Below, piece by piece: positions 47,424 through 55,623 of a stretch of 64,000 nucleotides of DNA. The stretch is from Dehalococcoidia bacterium (GTDB lineage: Bacteria > Chloroflexota > Dehalococcoidia > Lucifugimonadales > Lucifugimonadaceae). The stretch lies in NCBI GenBank assembly GCA_012959765.1, contig DUCO01000029.1, positions 1-64,000 on the forward strand. Direction: 5' to 3'. Position numbers and translations under genes: made by a program. Each line of letters opens with the position of its first letter. Within the stretch, counting starts at the first letter, position 1. The notes under the pieces are model-generated. The model searched no databases, was not told the DNA's origin, and was given only the letters and a program-made list of their open reading frames with translations.

Positions 47424-48173
47424 CTAGCCGAGCTTGTCATTCTTGTGGGCTGCAACGAACGCCCGTGCCTCGCCCATCATTAGCTCTGCAATACCGATTC
47501 CCGTTGTCAGGTCGCCACCGGAAGTTTTACCTGCTGCTCGCGCCCGTGTCTCCACATCAAGTGTTGCTGCGATACGGTCCGGGTGATCTGGTTCGCCCGG
47601 GTGCCCGAGCGACTGTGCGAAATCGTGCGGTCCGCCGGTCACACCGCTCAGCCCTGGAACCGCAAGAATGTCATCGAGTTTGTCCCACGCCTTTTTATCT
47701 TCGATCTGTGCCACAACCAGCATGTTCGCGTTCGACCACTTTGCGAATCCAAGCTTCCCGCCGTACTTCTCGTCTAGAAGGGTTTGATCATTGAATTCTG
47801 TTCCACGTCCACCACCCCACGATCGCTTACCTTCTACCGGGAAAAGACATGCATCAGCAAGTGCCTGAGCCTCGGCTCCAGAGTTGATGTGAGGGCCAGT
47901 TACACCCTGAATTCCACGATCCAGATACAGGTTGATCTGATAGGCAGCGTTGTCGGGAACACGGGCGATTACCGACATGCCGTAGCCGTTCGCAGTTCGG
48001 CAGATATCATCGATCGCCTCTTCAGGAAATCCACCGTGCTCGCCGTCGATAGTGATGGCATCGAAACCAACATGTGCAGCCATCTCGATCATGTACAGCG
48101 CCGGGTGCGCCAGTGCGAACACCGTGGCCTTCCGACCTGCCTTGTTCGCAACAAAAATCGAATTCTCAATCAT
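47424..48173 (-). CDS. HpcH/HpaI aldolase family protein
   Basis: 249 residues, metal-dependent class II pyruvate aldolase fold. Conserved segments: FDAITIDGEHGGF (active-site region), VIARVPDN and GIQGVTGPHINSGAEAQ (metal and substrate loop), LGFAKWSNANMLVVAQIEDKKAWD (metal-binding Glu) and GVTGGPHDFAQSLG. It probably cleaves or forms a 4-hydroxy-2-oxo acid, a sensible step after dehydration by the neighbouring enolase-superfamily enzymes. Strong GGAG ribosome site 9 nt upstream, preceded by a hairpin. Confidence 0.86.
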   Translation of the reverse strand: MIENSIFVANKAGRKATVFALAHPALYMIEMAAHVGFDAITIDGEHGGFPEEAIDDICRTANGYGMSVIARVPDNAAYQINLYLDRGIQGVTGPHINSGAEAQALADACLFPVEGKRSWGGGRGTEFNDQTLLDEKYGGKLGFAKWSNANMLVVAQIEDKKAWDKLDDILAVPGLSGVTGGPHDFAQSLGHPGEPDHPDRIAATLDVETRARAAGKTSGGDLTTGIGIAELMMGEARAFVAAHKNDKLG

Positions 48174-48190
48174 TTTATTTTTCTCCTGGG

Positions 48191-48205
48191 GCTCCCAAAA
48201 GGAGC
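48191..48205. promoter_or_regulatory. Hairpin upstream of the aldolase ribosome site
   Basis: GCTCC and GGAGC around CAAAA. On the minus strand it precedes the GGAG ribosome site by a few bases; on the plus strand it is followed by GTTTTC. It could be a leader hairpin or a plus-strand terminator. Confidence 0.35.
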
Positions 48206-48323
48206 GTTTTCTATCTGAATAACAATCGAACCGATCTGTTCCAATAAATACTTTTCAAGAATCTACAGCACATTTTTCGCTAATTAACCGCCACCCTGAA
48301 TCACCCCGCGCCCTCAAGAAAAC

Positions 48324-48336
48324 GTGGCTCCGCCAC
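48324..48336 (-). terminator. Stop-codon-overlapping terminator
   Basis: GTGGC, loop, GCCAC on the minus strand followed by GTTTTC. The stem begins in the TAG stop codon of the enolase-superfamily gene. Confidence 0.65.
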
Positions 48337-49493
48337 TAGATTCCTCGTACGGTTCCTCCTGCCGAAGTCGTTTTCGTCAGCGCTGGATGAGCGGCTATTT
48401 CCGCCTCGTTGAAATCAAGACCCAGGCCCGGAGCGTCGTTAAGCTCCACATAGCCGTCCACCTGCCGGATGAACCCGTCCAAGACGGTGAAGTAGTGCTC
48501 CGTGTAGAACTCGGCGTGGTACTCCTGGATTTCGAAGTTGATGATCGATGCGTCCAGGTGCATCTCCGCCATCGCCCCAACAGGCGAACACACGTTGTGC
48601 GGCGCCATCGTGATGTGCTTCGCCTCGGCGATTATTGCTATTTTCTTCAGCTCGGTGATTCCACCGGCGTTTGCTATATCGGGCTGCAAAACGTCGGCAG
48701 CATGGCGGTCAACGATCTCGGCAAACGGGAACTTTGTGTAAAGCCGTTCACCGGTTGCGATCGGAATATTCACCTTGTTCCGCACTTCAAGCAGCTCCGA
48801 AACCCGCTCCTGCGATACCGGCTCTTCGTAAAACAACGGGAAGTACTGCTCCATTCGCAGGCCAATTTGAATCGCATTCATCACGTCCCACTTGGCGTGC
48901 GCTTCAAGCAGTATGTCGACGTGAGGCCCAACTGCTTTTCGAACGGCTGCAACGCGGTCTTCCGCCAGCTGAAGTTCCTTTAGGGAAATCTTGTAATAGT
49001 TGTGCTGCCCGAACGGATCGAACTTGAGCGCCGTGTATCCCATGCCGGTAACGATCTTCGCTTCCTCGGCGTTCTGTTCGGCGGTTCCCGGATTCGAGTA
49101 CCAGCCGTTCGCGTAAACCCGAATGCTCTTTCGATGCGCTCCCCCGAGAAGCTTCCACACCGGTTGACCCAGAATCTTGCCCTTCAAATCCCACAGCGCA
49201 ATGTCGATTCCTGAAATAGCGGTAGTTGCGATTCGGCCGCCCCTCGCCTGAAAATCCTGATACAGATTCGTCCAGTGCACTTCCGATTCGAGAGGATCTT
49301 TGCCAACGAGGTGTTTTTCCACCATCCGCTCGATCATCGCCATCACAAGATCGTCATCTTGCATCGGTGAAGCGTCGCCAATCCCGTAAACGTTCGGATC
49401 GTCGGTATTCAGCTTCACCAGTAGCCAGTTTCGTTGGGCATTGTGGTGGTTTGCCGAAAATTGCCTGAACTCAACACTTGTAATTGCTGGCAT
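48336..49493 (-). CDS. Mandelate racemase/muconate lactonizing enzyme family protein (1)
   Basis: Enolase superfamily enzyme, 385 residues. Strand-2 Lys K157 (ALKFDPFG), metal-binding residues E197 (LLEAHAKW), E223/E224 (FYEEPV) and E249 (ATGER), then D272 and H299 (APHNVCSP) as the His-Asp dyad. H199 two residues after the first metal ligand is typical of acid-sugar dehydratases (galactonate/mannonate type). It probably removes water from a sugar acid or similar hydroxy acid. The aldolase that follows on the same strand could use the product. Confidence 0.87.
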   Translation of the reverse strand: MPAITSVEFRQFSANHHNAQRNWLLVKLNTDDPNVYGIGDASPMQDDDLVMAMIERMVEKHLVGKDPLESEVHWTNLYQDFQARGGRIATTAISGIDIALWDLKGKILGQPVWKLLGGAHRKSIRVYANGWYSNPGTAEQNAEEAKIVTGMGYTALKFDPFGQHNYYKISLKELQLAEDRVAAVRKAVGPHVDILLEAHAKWDVMNAIQIGLRMEQYFPLFYEEPVSQERVSELLEVRNKVNIPIATGERLYTKFPFAEIVDRHAADVLQPDIANAGGITELKKIAIIAEAKHITMAPHNVCSPVGAMAEMHLDASIINFEIQEYHAEFYTEHYFTVLDGFIRQVDGYVELNDAPGLGLDFNEAEIAAHPALTKTTSAGGTVRGI

Positions 49494-49665
49494 CTCTACT
49501 CGGTTCTCGTCTGTTGGTTTTGTGGGCTGCGGGCAGCGATTGAACTTACGTTCGCGGCGGGAGTATACGCCGGTTGCGTCTAGATGTTGACCGACGAATG
49601 AACCGAAACGGTTGACCCACCCGATTCTGATAACGCTATGATGCGGGTCGTTCTGAAAACAAAAC

Positions 49666-49690
49666 CCTGGAATCCCGGTGGGATTCCAGG
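49666..49690. promoter_or_regulatory. Perfect 11-bp hairpin in front of the phosphoesterase gene
   Basis: CCTGGAATCCC and GGGATTCCAGG with loop GGT. It ends 18 nt before the TTG start, just before the AAGGTGA ribosome site. On the minus strand it is followed by GTTTTGTTTTC, a terminator shape. Confidence 0.5.
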
Positions 49691-49708
49691 CTGGAAGGTG
49701 ATCGAATT

Positions 49709-50758
49709 TTGGCTCGTACTATTCGCTTGTGGGCACTCTCGGACGTGCATGTTGGAACCGAGATCAAGTTCGGGAGGCGCTCGCTTGAAGAATCGATTCA
49801 GCACGCCGAGTCGTGGCCAAACGGACCCGGCCAGACCGGCGGCTTCGATATCGCTGTGAATCTTGGCGATTTCTCAGGATCACAGCTTCCTCCCGACGAC
49901 GAAGAGGGCGAGCTGGTCGTATCGCAGTACGCATCTGCGAAGCATCATGGCCGCGAGCATTTCTACGATGTGATCGGAAACCACGACGCCTCAGGAGTCG
50001 ATGAGCCAACACAGTGGTGGTTCAAGAAATGGATCGACCCAACCGGCGAAAGCACCGAGTTCTCTGGCATCGACAACTCGAAGCGACCCTACCCAACAAC
50101 TGGAACCTGGGACAACTATTCGTTCGAGGTTGGCAACGTTGTTTTCCTGATGCTCGCCGACCGCAACGACAGCGGTCCGCCGATTGGGCGTGGTGAATTT
50201 GGCGGCTATCCGGCGGGAGCGATTTCAGAAGAGACGTTCGGGTGGTGGAAGCAAAAGGTAGAAGAAAACAAAGACAAGATTGTGATCACAACGCACCACC
50301 TGATGATCAAAGAAACCACGGTCGCATCTGGCCTGAACGAAGGCTGCGATCAGGGTTATCACGGTCGGATGCCCGACGGCGGTGCGCCCGGATCGTCGTT
50401 TATCTACTGGGTTGGCGGACAAAAAGACTCAGGGCGCATCGAGAACTACTTAGCCGAGAACGAACCGGCTATCGATATGTGGCTCGGAGCACACACTCAC
50501 ACGCACCCCGACGACACGACCGGCGGTCGGTCTCACATCGAACAGAAGTGGGGTGCCAACTTCATCAACGTCTCAGCCATCACCCGCTATCACGGCAAAC
50601 GAAACTCGATTCCAATGAGCCGCCTGTTCACTTTCACTGAAGGCTCAAATGAAGTGCGGGTCCAGTGCTATCTACACTCCGACCAGTACGCGGAACAAGG
50701 CTGGTACGAACCGTCGGAACGAACGATCAAGCTACGCCATAACTTCGAAGCACCATAG
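49709..50758 (+). CDS. Metallophosphoesterase family protein
   Basis: 349 residues, calcineurin-like fold. ALSDVHVG gives the D-x-H site, NLGDFSGS the G-D site, IGNHDASG the GNHD site, ITTHHLM and LGAHTHTH the last His ligands. No signal peptide, so it is cytoplasmic. Substrate not known. TTG start with AAGGTGA upstream. The terminator overlaps the stop codon. Confidence 0.83.
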   Translation: MARTIRLWALSDVHVGTEIKFGRRSLEESIQHAESWPNGPGQTGGFDIAVNLGDFSGSQLPPDDEEGELVVSQYASAKHHGREHFYDVIGNHDASGVDEPTQWWFKKWIDPTGESTEFSGIDNSKRPYPTTGTWDNYSFEVGNVVFLMLADRNDSGPPIGRGEFGGYPAGAISEETFGWWKQKVEENKDKIVITTHHLMIKETTVASGLNEGCDQGYHGRMPDGGAPGSSFIYWVGGQKDSGRIENYLAENEPAIDMWLGAHTHTHPDDTTGGRSHIEQKWGANFINVSAITRYHGKRNSIPMSRLFTFTEGSNEVRVQCYLHSDQYAEQGWYEPSERTIKLRHNFEAP

Positions 50759-50767
50759 GTGCGTTTT
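50750..50767 (+). terminator. Stop-codon-overlapping terminator
   Basis: GCACC (50750-50754), loop ATA, GGTGC (50758-50762), then GTTTTC. The TAG stop codon is part of loop and stem. Confidence 0.65.
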
Positions 50768-50828
50768 CTTTCGGACAGGAATCAGCGAATTCCCAACCAC
50801 CGGCCATAACCAGAATCCAGCTAACGCT

Positions 50829-51617
50829 ATGAAATCAATCCAACAACTCTTCGATCTCACTGGCCGCACCGCAATCGTCACCGGCGGCGGAACCCATCTC
50901 GGCACCGCTTTTACTGAAGCACTTTGTGATCTCGGGGCGAAGGTTTACATTGCCTCACGACGAGCTGAACTGTGCGAACAAGTAGCAGAAAGCCTGCGAG
51001 GCCGAGGCATGGACGTGATCGGACTTGGCTGCGACGTAACTAACGAAGCGCAAGTAGATGCGCTTGTCGAACGGGTCATGAACGACACGGGCCGACTCGA
51101 TATCGCTGTGTGCAACGCTGGCGGTTCGTTCACTACAAGCTACCCGCCGAATGCCGATATCGACGAGTTCAGGCAGACGCTGGAGATCAACCTGACCGGC
51201 ACCTACATCACGGCTCAATCGGCAGGCAGGGCGATGATTCCTGCAAAGCGCGGGTCAATAATCACCCTTGGGTCGATCGCTTCGACTCTCTCGATGGATC
51301 CTCGAATCTATAACTCCGAGTTCAAGCGGTCGGGTCCGCCGTACATAGCGGCCAAGGGCGGAGTGCTGAACCTGACAAGAGCTATGGCAGCTGAATTCGG
51401 CGAGCACGGCATCACGGCGAACTGCATCAGCCCCGGCCAGATCCCAAGAGACGATACGAACAAGGCTCAGGTCGAGACGTTCCGCAAGATGATTCCGCTC
51501 CAGCGAACGGGTCTCTCGCAAGACTTAAAAGGAACAGTGGCCCTCTTAGCCTCCGACGCGGGAGCATGGATCACAGGCCAGGAATTTCGCGTCGACGGAG
51601 GCTGGTCAATCTGGTGA
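50829..51617 (+). CDS. Short-chain dehydrogenase/reductase
   Basis: 262 residues, classical SDR. Cofactor loop TGGGTHLGTA (about 18-27), NAGG motif (VCNAGGSF), catalytic Ser in LGSIAST, and Y-x-x-x-K as YIAAK followed by GGVLNLTRAMA. C-terminal GQEFRVDGGWSIW is typical. It likely oxidises a hydroxy acid or sugar acid with NAD(P). The open frame upstream of ATG 50829 is not conserved. Confidence 0.9.
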   Translation: MKSIQQLFDLTGRTAIVTGGGTHLGTAFTEALCDLGAKVYIASRRAELCEQVAESLRGRGMDVIGLGCDVTNEAQVDALVERVMNDTGRLDIAVCNAGGSFTTSYPPNADIDEFRQTLEINLTGTYITAQSAGRAMIPAKRGSIITLGSIASTLSMDPRIYNSEFKRSGPPYIAAKGGVLNLTRAMAAEFGEHGITANCISPGQIPRDDTNKAQVETFRKMIPLQRTGLSQDLKGTVALLASDAGAWITGQEFRVDGGWSIW

Positions 51618-51634
51618 CGCTAGGCGTCTTTTTC
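51616..51634 (+). terminator. Stop-codon-overlapping terminator, part of a repeat
   Basis: GACGC (51616-51620), loop TAG, GCGTC (51624-51628), then TTTTTC. The stem starts in the TGA stop codon. The same arrangement, with the same following sequence, ends the gene at 53098 on the other strand. Confidence 0.75.
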
Positions 51635-51770
51635 TGTGCGTCGACGGAGGTGGCTGGATTGATAGGTGTAGGGGTGTTGGGGCCGCTCCTCCCGTGTCCC
51701 GAGCCCCGATTCTATCGGGATAAACTCCGTCATCGGAGTCGAGGGATCTGGTGAGGGGACGCGTGGGGCA
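51616..51770 (+). repeat. Repeat R4, right-facing copy
   Basis: Blocks: GGCGTCTTTTTCTGTGCGT, then GCTGGATTGATAGGTG, and further on CTCCGTCATCGGAGTCGAGG then GATCTGG. The blocks recur in the same order, inverted, at 52971-53099, so the pair flanks the DapA-like gene. The 3' part belongs to the R3 family. Confidence 0.75.
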
Positions 51771-51823
51771 TCGACAGGTACAAACCGGTCTATTAAGCGA
51801 TCACATCGCGCAACTTAGAAAAC

Positions 51824-51836
51824 GTGCCAATGGCAC
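51824..51836 (-). terminator. Compact terminator of the DapA-like gene
   Basis: GTGCC, loop ATT, GGCAC on the minus strand, then GTTTTC; 1 nt after the TAG stop codon. Confidence 0.65.
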
Positions 51837-51837
51837 C

Positions 51838-52734
51838 CTAGCCACCGAGCCCAGCAGCACCCATCGCAGCCTTAATGATCTCCCGGTCCCCATCCGAAAC
51901 CGGCGGGTTCGGCATGCGCGGCGCACCACCGTCGTAACCCAAAATATCCAGCGCAGCCTTGATCCCCGCTGGACTACGACTGAGAATCTGGTAGTCCGCC
52001 TCGATAATCCGAGTCTGAATCTCCTGCGCAGTCTTCAAATCGCCGTTCATCACGTTGGTAATGATGTCGATCACCTCGCCCGGACCAACGTTCCCGAACA
52101 TCAGGCACGCCCCGTTGGCACCAATCGCACTCATCGCCAGAACAATCAGCCCGTTCCCGAGCCAGAACGGCTTATCGGTAGTCACAAAATTACGAACCCG
52201 CGCCTCGAAACGCACGTTGCCCGATGCGATGTAACCCCAAACATTGTCGATGTCGATCAGATCGCCTATCACCTCGGGCTCTGCCCCAACCGGAGCTTCC
52301 CCGCCAGCGAACATGCCGGGTGCCATCTGGTGAATGATCGTTACAGGAGCCGGCACACGAGGAACAACCTGCTCGAAGTAACCAGCTACGTCTTTTGTGA
52401 GACGAGGAATCCGTATGCGAATCATCTCGGCTCCAGCGTCTACCAGTGCTTCAGCCGTACGAATCGAATCGGTTACCGATGAACTATCGACCCCACCAAT
52501 AATGAACTTCTCGCCGTTTCGCACGTCGTTTACGGTGCGAACAATCTCAAGACGTTCAGTCTCAGAAAGAAGCTGCTCTTCACCGTTCTCCGAGTTCAGA
52601 ACGAACCCCGAAAGCGGCGTCTTCAACCACTTCTCGACGTTCCGCTCGATAGCAGCGTGATCGACAGAATCATCGGCTTTAAAAGGAGTAGGGCTGGGAG
52701 CAACAACGATCGGATTAGAAGTTGGAATAGGCAA
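51838..52734 (-). CDS. DapA (dihydrodipicolinate synthase/N-acetylneuraminate lyase) superfamily protein lacking the Schiff-base Lys
   Basis: 298 residues with a DapA-type (beta/alpha)8 layout: IVVAPSPTPFKADDSVDHAA at the start, SGFVLNSENGEEQLLSETERLEI where relatives have GTTGE-x-x-xLS. The usual catalytic Tyr region is TIIHQMAPG and the usual GIK-x-x-S-G motif reads VWGYIASGN, with no Lys. The protein therefore cannot use the standard class I aldolase chemistry, unless another Lys substitutes. TTG start without a good ribosome site. It lies between the SDR and an enolase-superfamily gene and is flanked by an inverted repeat. Confidence 0.75.
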   Translation of the reverse strand: MPIPTSNPIVVAPSPTPFKADDSVDHAAIERNVEKWLKTPLSGFVLNSENGEEQLLSETERLEIVRTVNDVRNGEKFIIGGVDSSSVTDSIRTAEALVDAGAEMIRIRIPRLTKDVAGYFEQVVPRVPAPVTIIHQMAPGMFAGGEAPVGAEPEVIGDLIDIDNVWGYIASGNVRFEARVRNFVTTDKPFWLGNGLIVLAMSAIGANGACLMFGNVGPGEVIDIITNVMNGDLKTAQEIQTRIIEADYQILSRSPAGIKAALDILGYDGGAPRMPNPPVSDGDREIIKAAMGAAGLGG

Positions 52735-53097
52735 AAGAAGACTCGTCTTGGTTACTTAGGATCTGAAGAGTTTTCAGTATGGCGGAGGAAAATCTGTGTG
52801 TCATTGCGAGGAGTTCGACGACGTGGCAATCACGATCATTGGTAGTCACTTACCGAATTAGCGAACTACTTCTACAGCGCGAGTGACTCCGAATCTCCCC
52901 TTGTTACCTCTCCCTCAGGGAGAAGGTTAGGTTGAGGGGGAGCGCGAACACTCATTCCAGCCAACACCCAGCGCGACCCCACCCCAGATCCCTCGACTCC
53001 GATGACTCCGCTCTGGAAATGAAGACCTCCGAGCCCGGCATCCCAGCACCTATCAATCCAGCTATTTCCGTATACGCACAGAAAAAGACGCCACGCG
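52735..53097. other. Repeat-filled interval
   Basis: Contains a half copy of R1 (52906-52941) followed by the left-facing R4/R3 repeat (52971-53099). The first 170 bp hold the leader of the DapA-like gene. No gene was recognised. Confidence 0.55.
52906..52941. repeat. Repeat R1, half copy E
   Basis: Only the left half is present: CTCTCCCTCAGGGAG followed by AAGGTTAGGTTGAGGGGG. No right half follows; the R4/R3 repeat begins instead. Confidence 0.75.
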
Positions 53098-53099
53098 TC
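52971..53099 (-). repeat. Repeat R4, left-facing copy
   Basis: On the minus strand the blocks GGCGTCTTTTTCTGTGCGT, GCTGGATTGATAGGTG and GGAGTCATCGGAGTCGAGG then GATCTGG follow in the same order as in 51616-51770. The left end includes the terminator of the enolase-superfamily gene at 53098. Confidence 0.75.
53087..53099 (-). terminator. Stop-codon-overlapping terminator, part of repeat R4
   Basis: GACGC, loop GTG, GCGTC on the minus strand, then TTTTTC; the first G-A belongs to the TGA stop codon. Same design as at 51616. Confidence 0.75.
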
Positions 53100-54240
53100 A
53101 TTGGTCGATCACCGATCCATCTGCGTGCAGCCGCGTAACCACTTCTCGTGGAACCTCGGGGCACATCTCAACAGCGTCCGGCTTCAGCTCCATCCCGATC
53201 CCCGGTGCATCCGAAATCACCAGGTACCCGTTGCCATCGTGCTGCGCCATTCCGGTAACCATGTTCGTCTTCGGAGCCACGTCCTCGCCGATCGGGTACT
53301 CCTGTAATGCAAAGTTCGGAGCAGTCGCAGCAACCTGCAGGCAGGCTGCGGTCGAAACTGGCGACAGCGGATTATGCGGAACAACGCCAACGTGGCGCGC
53401 CTCGGCCAGTGCCGCAATCTTGTGCGCACCGGTAATTCCACCAACCAGACACACGTCGGGGCGGATGTACTGAACGGCGTTCCGTGACAGCGCCATCTCA
53501 AACTCCCAGATAGACGAGAATCGTTCACCGGTTGCGATAGGAATATTGATTTTGCTCGCCACGTACTCCATCTCATCGAAGTTATCTGGCGTTATCGGAT
53601 CCTCAAAGAAGTAAGGGTGAAACTCCTCGATCCCAAGACCCAGCTGCACCGCTTCGGTCGGAGTCATGCGGCGGTGGATCTCGATGCACAGATCAACTCC
53701 CGTGCCAACGGCCTCACGATATCCACGAACCGTCTCGATGGCGTCGCCGATCTTATCGGCATGCGTCTTGAAATAAGGAACGTCTCGGTCTTCATCCAAA
53801 AACGGCGTCAGGTGTCCAACAGCCGTGAAGCCCTCTTCTTTCGCCGCAACAATGCCGTCAGTCAGCACCTCGGTCGTGTTGCCAAACACGTGGTAGTAGA
53901 CCCGCGCCTTGTCACGAACCTTGCCGCCCAGAAGCTGGTGCACCGGGGTATCGAAGTGCTTGCCCATGATGTCCCACAACGCAATGTCGATAGCACTCAA
54001 CGCCCCCATGATCGCCGCGCCTCGGAAGTGCGAGAAGCGGTACATGTACTGCCAGTGGTGTTCGATACGAAGTGGGTCTTCCCCAACGAGATATCGCCCG
54101 AACTTCTCGATTGCCGACTGCGAGGCCTCTAAAAATCCCCACGCTCCTGACTCGCCGAGTCCGGTAATTCCAGCATCGGTCTCGACCTGCACCAGCAGGT
54201 AGCGATCCAACATCAAAGGGGTAACTTTAGTAATTTTCAA
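53098..54240 (-). CDS. Mandelate racemase/muconate lactonizing enzyme family protein (2)
   Basis: Enolase superfamily, 380 residues. Metal ligands E187 (CIEIHRR), E213 (FFEDPI) and E239 (ATGER), general acid/base H189, D262 and H289 (VPHNPLSPVS). The pattern E-x-H-R-R and the PHNPLSPV block match the galactonate/mannonate dehydratase-like subgroup. The strand-2 region reads TAVGHLTPF, with no K-x-K, as in that subgroup. Probably a sugar-acid dehydratase. TTG start. Confidence 0.88.
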   Translation of the reverse strand: MKITKVTPLMLDRYLLVQVETDAGITGLGESGAWGFLEASQSAIEKFGRYLVGEDPLRIEHHWQYMYRFSHFRGAAIMGALSAIDIALWDIMGKHFDTPVHQLLGGKVRDKARVYYHVFGNTTEVLTDGIVAAKEEGFTAVGHLTPFLDEDRDVPYFKTHADKIGDAIETVRGYREAVGTGVDLCIEIHRRMTPTEAVQLGLGIEEFHPYFFEDPITPDNFDEMEYVASKINIPIATGERFSSIWEFEMALSRNAVQYIRPDVCLVGGITGAHKIAALAEARHVGVVPHNPLSPVSTAACLQVAATAPNFALQEYPIGEDVAPKTNMVTGMAQHDGNGYLVISDAPGIGMELKPDAVEMCPEVPREVVTRLHADGSVIDQ

Positions 54241-54399
54241 AGCGAGCTTCTTTATTCAGGACGATAGCCGCGTTCGACGGACGGCTGGAATATTTCGAAC
54301 GTTTACGACGATGGCGATAGTAAGCCCGGTCCGCAGATTTTGCCACGGTTAGCCACGGATTCGCACCGGAATCCTTTCCATCAATGAGTCAAAAAAAAC

Positions 54400-54412
54400 G
54401 TGCCCTAGGCAC
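54400..54412 (-). terminator. Stop-codon-overlapping terminator of the MFS gene
   Basis: GTGCC, loop TAG, GGCAC on the minus strand, then GTTTTTTTT. It overlaps the TAG stop codon at 54412 by one base and has the strongest T-run of its class in the window. Confidence 0.75.
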
Positions 54413-55623
54413 TACGCCTGCCGGAACTCCTTGGACAACACCAACGCCACCACCACCACCGGCGTGCCAAGCAACGCGCTAATCACAAGCGCCTCCTCGT
54501 TGCCGAGCCACTCCGCAACGGCACCACCGAACAGCCACCCCAGCGGAAACGTGTTTATTGCGATGACGTAAAGACTCATCACCCGACCCCGCATTTTTTC
54601 GGTCGCAGCCTGCTGGAACATCGTCAGCACCGAGGTCACCCATGGCATCGAAATCAGGCCCATCACGAACAACACACTAAGACTCAGCGGCACCGATCGC
54701 GAGAACCCGAACATGACCATTCCGATGTCCCAGACCGCCCCCAACGCAACCATCATGTAGGCGTGTCGATGATGAATTCCGAACCACGAAACGACCACCG
54801 CACCAATCAACGCCCCGGCACCGAACGCCCCACCCATGAGACCGAATCCGGTTGCCCCGATATCGAGCACGTTGTCTGCGTAAACCGGCATCAGCGGGAA
54901 TATCGCCACACCAACCAGGTTCTGAGCCATCACCAGCAAGGTAAGCCACAACAGTGGGGGAGTGTCTCGGGCGTAACGCAGTCCCTCGGTTAGCTGCCCA
55001 GCGAAAGACGGCTTCGATTCCGTAACCTGCCGTTCCGGTTCTTGAACGCGCAGCAAAAGCATCAGTCCAAAAACGTTCCCGACAACCACCATCCAGAACA
55101 CCGTATGCGCCCCAGAAGCTGCGATCACGAACCCGACGATCACCGGGCCGAGCATCTCGCCTGTCGTTTGGGCCACCGAAAGTATTCCGTTGGCGTTCGT
55201 AAGACGGTCGGCCTTTACTATGTCTGCGATCAGCGCATAGAAGGCGGGTCCGTACAGCGCTCCACCAATTCCACCGACCACCGATACGACGATCATGTGC
55301 CACGCCTCAAGCAACTCTGTCGTTATGAGAATTGCTGTCGCTGCCGATGCCACAGCTATCAACCCGCCGGCAACAATCATCAGGTTTCGGCGACCAAACC
55401 GGTCGGAAATAACCCCGCCCAGTAGCGCAAAGGCGAATATCGGAATCGCCCGTACACCAGCCACCAAGCCGATCCACAACTGCGATTGGGTAAGTTCAAA
55501 CACAACCCACGAGGCGGCCGTGCCGCGCATGAAAATACCCAGATCGAACGTCGCCTGGCTGATCACAAGCGCGCGGAACTGGGCGTCGGCCAGAACATCA
55601 GCAGCTTTTGGACGAAACCTCAT
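54412..55623 (-). CDS. MFS transporter (1)
   Basis: 403 residues, 12 hydrophobic helices. The loop GGVISDRFGRRNLMIVAGG (about 71-89) is the MFS motif A. The family resembles EntS/DHA3-type drug or siderophore exporters. Start ATG follows the HAD stop TAA directly, so the two are co-transcribed and coupled. Substrate and direction are unknown; location in a catabolic block allows uptake of an organic acid. Confidence 0.86.
   Translation of the reverse strand: MRFRPKAADVLADAQFRALVISQATFDLGIFMRGTAASWVVFELTQSQLWIGLVAGVRAIPIFAFALLGGVISDRFGRRNLMIVAGGLIAVASAATAILITTELLEAWHMIVVSVVGGIGGALYGPAFYALIADIVKADRLTNANGILSVAQTTGEMLGPVIVGFVIAASGAHTVFWMVVVGNVFGLMLLLRVQEPERQVTESKPSFAGQLTEGLRYARDTPPLLWLTLLVMAQNLVGVAIFPLMPVYADNVLDIGATGFGLMGGAFGAGALIGAVVVSWFGIHHRHAYMMVALGAVWDIGMVMFGFSRSVPLSLSVLFVMGLISMPWVTSVLTMFQQAATEKMRGRVMSLYVIAINTFPLGWLFGGAVAEWLGNEEALVISALLGTPVVVVALVLSKEFRQA

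Noticed and set aside
47134-47427. Plus-strand open frame opposite the start of the DUF2851 gene
   Set aside because: Overlaps coding sequence of the opposite strand and a long hairpin; composition is not protein-like.
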